Origin: Oscillospiraceae bacterium
Lineage (GTDB): Bacteria > Bacillota > Clostridia > Oscillospirales > CAG-382
NCBI GenBank assembly: GCA_015064945.1
Contig: SVRF01000016.1
Span: forward strand, 1-42,231
DNA: 42,231 nucleotides
Reading direction: 5' to 3'
Every line of letters begins with the position of its first letter. The stretch's first letter is position 1. This document shows positions 40,854 to 42,231 of this stretch, in pieces. A program made the translations under genes and the position numbers. The notes beneath the pieces were generated by a model. That model did no database searches. It worked only from the letters and a program-made list of their open reading frames with translations, and was not told the DNA's origin.

Positions 40854-41819
40854 ATGGCCGAAAAAGATATGCAAGAGCTTAATATGGATTTCCTGCTCAA
40901 GTTGTTCGGCACACTTGATACAAATCTTGAAATACTTGAGAATGCCTTTTCTGTAAGCATTATCAACCGCGGTGACAGTATAAAGATAAGCGGTGATAAA
41001 GAAAGTTCTGTTTCGATGGCAACAAAAGCGATCGAGCAGTTAGAAAAACTTTCAAAGCTCAACGAAACCATTGACGAGAATAGCTTGAATTATGTTATTT
41101 CTATGGTAAAGGAACAGCGTGAAGAGGAGCTCTCAGCCATATATAGTAGTTGTATCTGCCTTACCAATAAGGGGAAGCCCATAAAGGCAAAGACAGTTGG
41201 TCAACAACGCTATGTTGACGCTATAAAAAACAATACAATAGTTTTCGGAGTTGGGCCTGCGGGCACAGGCAAAACCTTTTTAGCAGTAGCTATGGCCGTA
41301 TCCGCATTAAAAGCAAAAGAGATTTCACGTATTGTGCTTACACGTCCTGCAGTTGAAGCCGGAGAAAAGCTTGGCTTTTTACCCGGAGATTTGCAAAGCA
41401 AAATTGATCCTTATTTGAGACCTCTGTATGATGCTTTAGGAGAAATGCTTGGTGGTGAAAGTTTCTCACGCTTTTTAGAAAAAGGGATCATAGAGATAGC
41501 TCCCTTGGCGTATATGCGCGGAAGAACTCTTGATGACGCTTTTATAATACTGGATGAAGCTCAAAACACAACGCCCGAACAAATGAAAATGTTTTTGACA
41601 AGACTGGGTAATAATTCCAAGGCCATAGTTACGGGCGATGTTACACAGATAGATCTGCCATTTATCAAAAAAAGCGGTTTAGTTGAAGCTATTGATATAC
41701 TAAATGATATATCAGGAATCTCAATATTTAAATTTTCACACAAAGATGTACAGGAGAACTGGCGATTAGTATTAAGGACTGTGACTGCGCCAATATTGAT
41801 GATACGGTTTATCAGTTGA
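40854..41819 (+). CDS. phoH: PhoH-family ATPase with abnormal C-terminus
   Basis: A PhoH-like P-loop protein; family members are RNA-associated ATPases. The Walker A motif is in GVGPAGTGKTFLAVAMA and Walker B in DAFIILDEAQNTTPEQMKMF. From residue 300 on (QENWRLVLRTVTAPILMIRF) the sequence no longer matches; family members continue DVVRHPLV after the SHKDV block. No frame shift restores this end, so the gene is cut at about 41747 and fused by chance to other DNA. GGAGG precedes the ATG; last gene of the metA-nad operon. Confidence 0.85.
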   Translation: MAEKDMQELNMDFLLKLFGTLDTNLEILENAFSVSIINRGDSIKISGDKESSVSMATKAIEQLEKLSKLNETIDENSLNYVISMVKEQREEELSAIYSSCICLTNKGKPIKAKTVGQQRYVDAIKNNTIVFGVGPAGTGKTFLAVAMAVSALKAKEISRIVLTRPAVEAGEKLGFLPGDLQSKIDPYLRPLYDALGEMLGGESFSRFLEKGIIEIAPLAYMRGRTLDDAFIILDEAQNTTPEQMKMFLTRLGNNSKAIVTGDVTQIDLPFIKKSGLVEAIDILNDISGISIFKFSHKDVQENWRLVLRTVTAPILMIRFIS

Positions 41820-41845
41820 TCGCAGATGGTCTGGTTGAAGTTTAA
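41747..41845 (+). pseudogene. C-terminal fragment of an unrelated gene after the phoH junction
   Basis: In the plus-two frame relative to phoH, 32 codons read TGELAISIKDCDCANIDDTV then YQLIADGLVEV and TAA. Composition is protein-like (hydrophobic/acidic alternation ending in a clean stop) and a ribosome binding site for the next gene follows. I do not recognise the family. Confidence 0.4.
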
Positions 41846-41872
41846 AAATATATAGGAAGGAGAGTTTTTTTC

Positions 41873-42082
41873 ATGGGAAGAAGTGGACGTTACAGTTATG
41901 ATACAAGTGGTATGTACAATCGAAACAATAATTATCTTAATGTAGAAATCGAAAGATATATTGAGCAGTATTGGGGTACCTCAATTGGCACCAGTGTCAG
42001 AAATATGTATGAGAATGGAACAGATTACGAAAAAATCTGCGACATGATTGGATGGGATTATGATGATTTTTGTAATGACTAA
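41873..42082 (+). CDS. Small hypothetical protein
   Basis: A 69-residue protein with a Tyr/Asn/Gly-rich start (MGRSGRYSYDTSGMYNRNNN) and an acidic helical end (YEKICDMIGWDYDDFCND). AGGAAGGAG precedes the ATG. It lies beyond the phoH junction and probably belongs with the Uma2-like gene that follows. Function unknown. Confidence 0.55.
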   Translation: MGRSGRYSYDTSGMYNRNNNYLNVEIERYIEQYWGTSIGTSVRNMYENGTDYEKICDMIGWDYDDFCND

Positions 42083-42123
42083 GTCACTAATTGGATTCTG
42101 TAATTGTATGTGAGGTAAAGTTT

Positions 42124-42231
42124 ATGTATAATGATAGTATAGCAAGTGGTGATAAGAGAGGTGGTAATATGCCATCAGTTGATGATTACAAAAAAGTAGA
42201 AAAAATCAATGGTGTTGTCTATAATATGTCT
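42124..42231 (+). CDS. Start of a Uma2-like nuclease-family gene (cut by window end)
   Basis: The visible 36 codons include MPSVDDYKKVEKINGVVYNM (from an internal ATG at 42169), which resembles the N-terminal YExIDGxIYxMS block of Uma2-family proteins, restriction-endonuclease-like folds common in mobile or multi-copy clusters. GAGAGGTGG before 42169 makes that ATG the better start; GTGAGG precedes 42124. The catalytic part lies outside the window. Confidence 0.45.
   Translation, partial: MYNDSIASGDKRGGNMPSVDDYKKVEKINGVVYNMS

Overview
The window is from a low-GC Gram-positive bacterium, most likely an uncultured gut-type clostridium (Oscillospirales/Clostridia). Evidence by family: an 8-Cys clostridial ferredoxin, a bacterial A-type RNase P RNA, a tmRNA whose tag ends in ALAA, a dockerin-bearing secreted protease, an acyl-ACP thioesterase and DUF6514-type small proteins. 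Many promoters match the sigma-A consensus TTGACA-17-TATAAT, and ribosome binding sites are strong AGGAGG types. Rank below class is inference.

Left host part (1-10557): an LCP-like envelope protein, metY (O-acetylhomoserine sulfhydrylase) overlapping rlmH, a 57-residue ferredoxin, a TrmN6-type tRNA methyltransferase, and a 1823-residue membrane-anchored subtilase carrying a propeller-like region, Big2, dockerin, cohesin-like and cadherin-like modules. A convergent unknown gene and an AT-rich gap follow.

Middle part (10558-23515): a 12,945-bp integrative element inserted between ssrA and what looks like the original ssrA terminator. It is bounded by 13-bp direct repeats that are the 3' end of ssrA. 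A large serine recombinase gene runs through the left repeat. Joining the two element ends restores an alternative recombinase C-terminus followed by a stop and a terminator, and also creates a 13-bp inverted repeat around the core as expected for attP. The cargo is a leftward recombinase plus XRE repressor, a long rightward phage-type operon (small HTH protein, DUF6291-like and DUF1492/ArpU-like proteins, a family 2 glycosyltransferase, terminase small subunit, YgjP-like metallopeptidase), two exported proteins, a DUF6431 protein, a second XRE regulator, a membrane protein, an iteron-like repeat array, HicA/HicB, and a small regulatory block with operators and a possible small antisense RNA. 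There is no terminase large subunit, portal, capsid, tail, relaxase or type IV secretion gene. The layout is that of a phage satellite (PICI-like), which is the main candidate novelty here.

Right host part (23505-42231): ssrA-smpB, an acyl-ACP thioesterase, a Xer-type recombinase, htpG, prfB and rnpB on the minus strand. Then on the plus strand come murD (one-base frameshift), three tandem M42 aminopeptidases and an Alum_res-family PLP lyase. After two small minus-strand genes comes the operon metA-nadA-nadB-nadC-phoH, where nadB carries a one-base frameshift and phoH loses its normal C-terminus at a junction near 41747. Beyond that junction are a fragment of a foreign gene, a 69-residue protein and the start of a Uma2-like gene.

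Metabolically, MetA has Glu111 (the acetyl-CoA type), so its product O-acetylhomoserine matches the substrate of MetY at the other end of the window. nadA, nadB and nadC together make the de novo route from aspartate to nicotinate mononucleotide.
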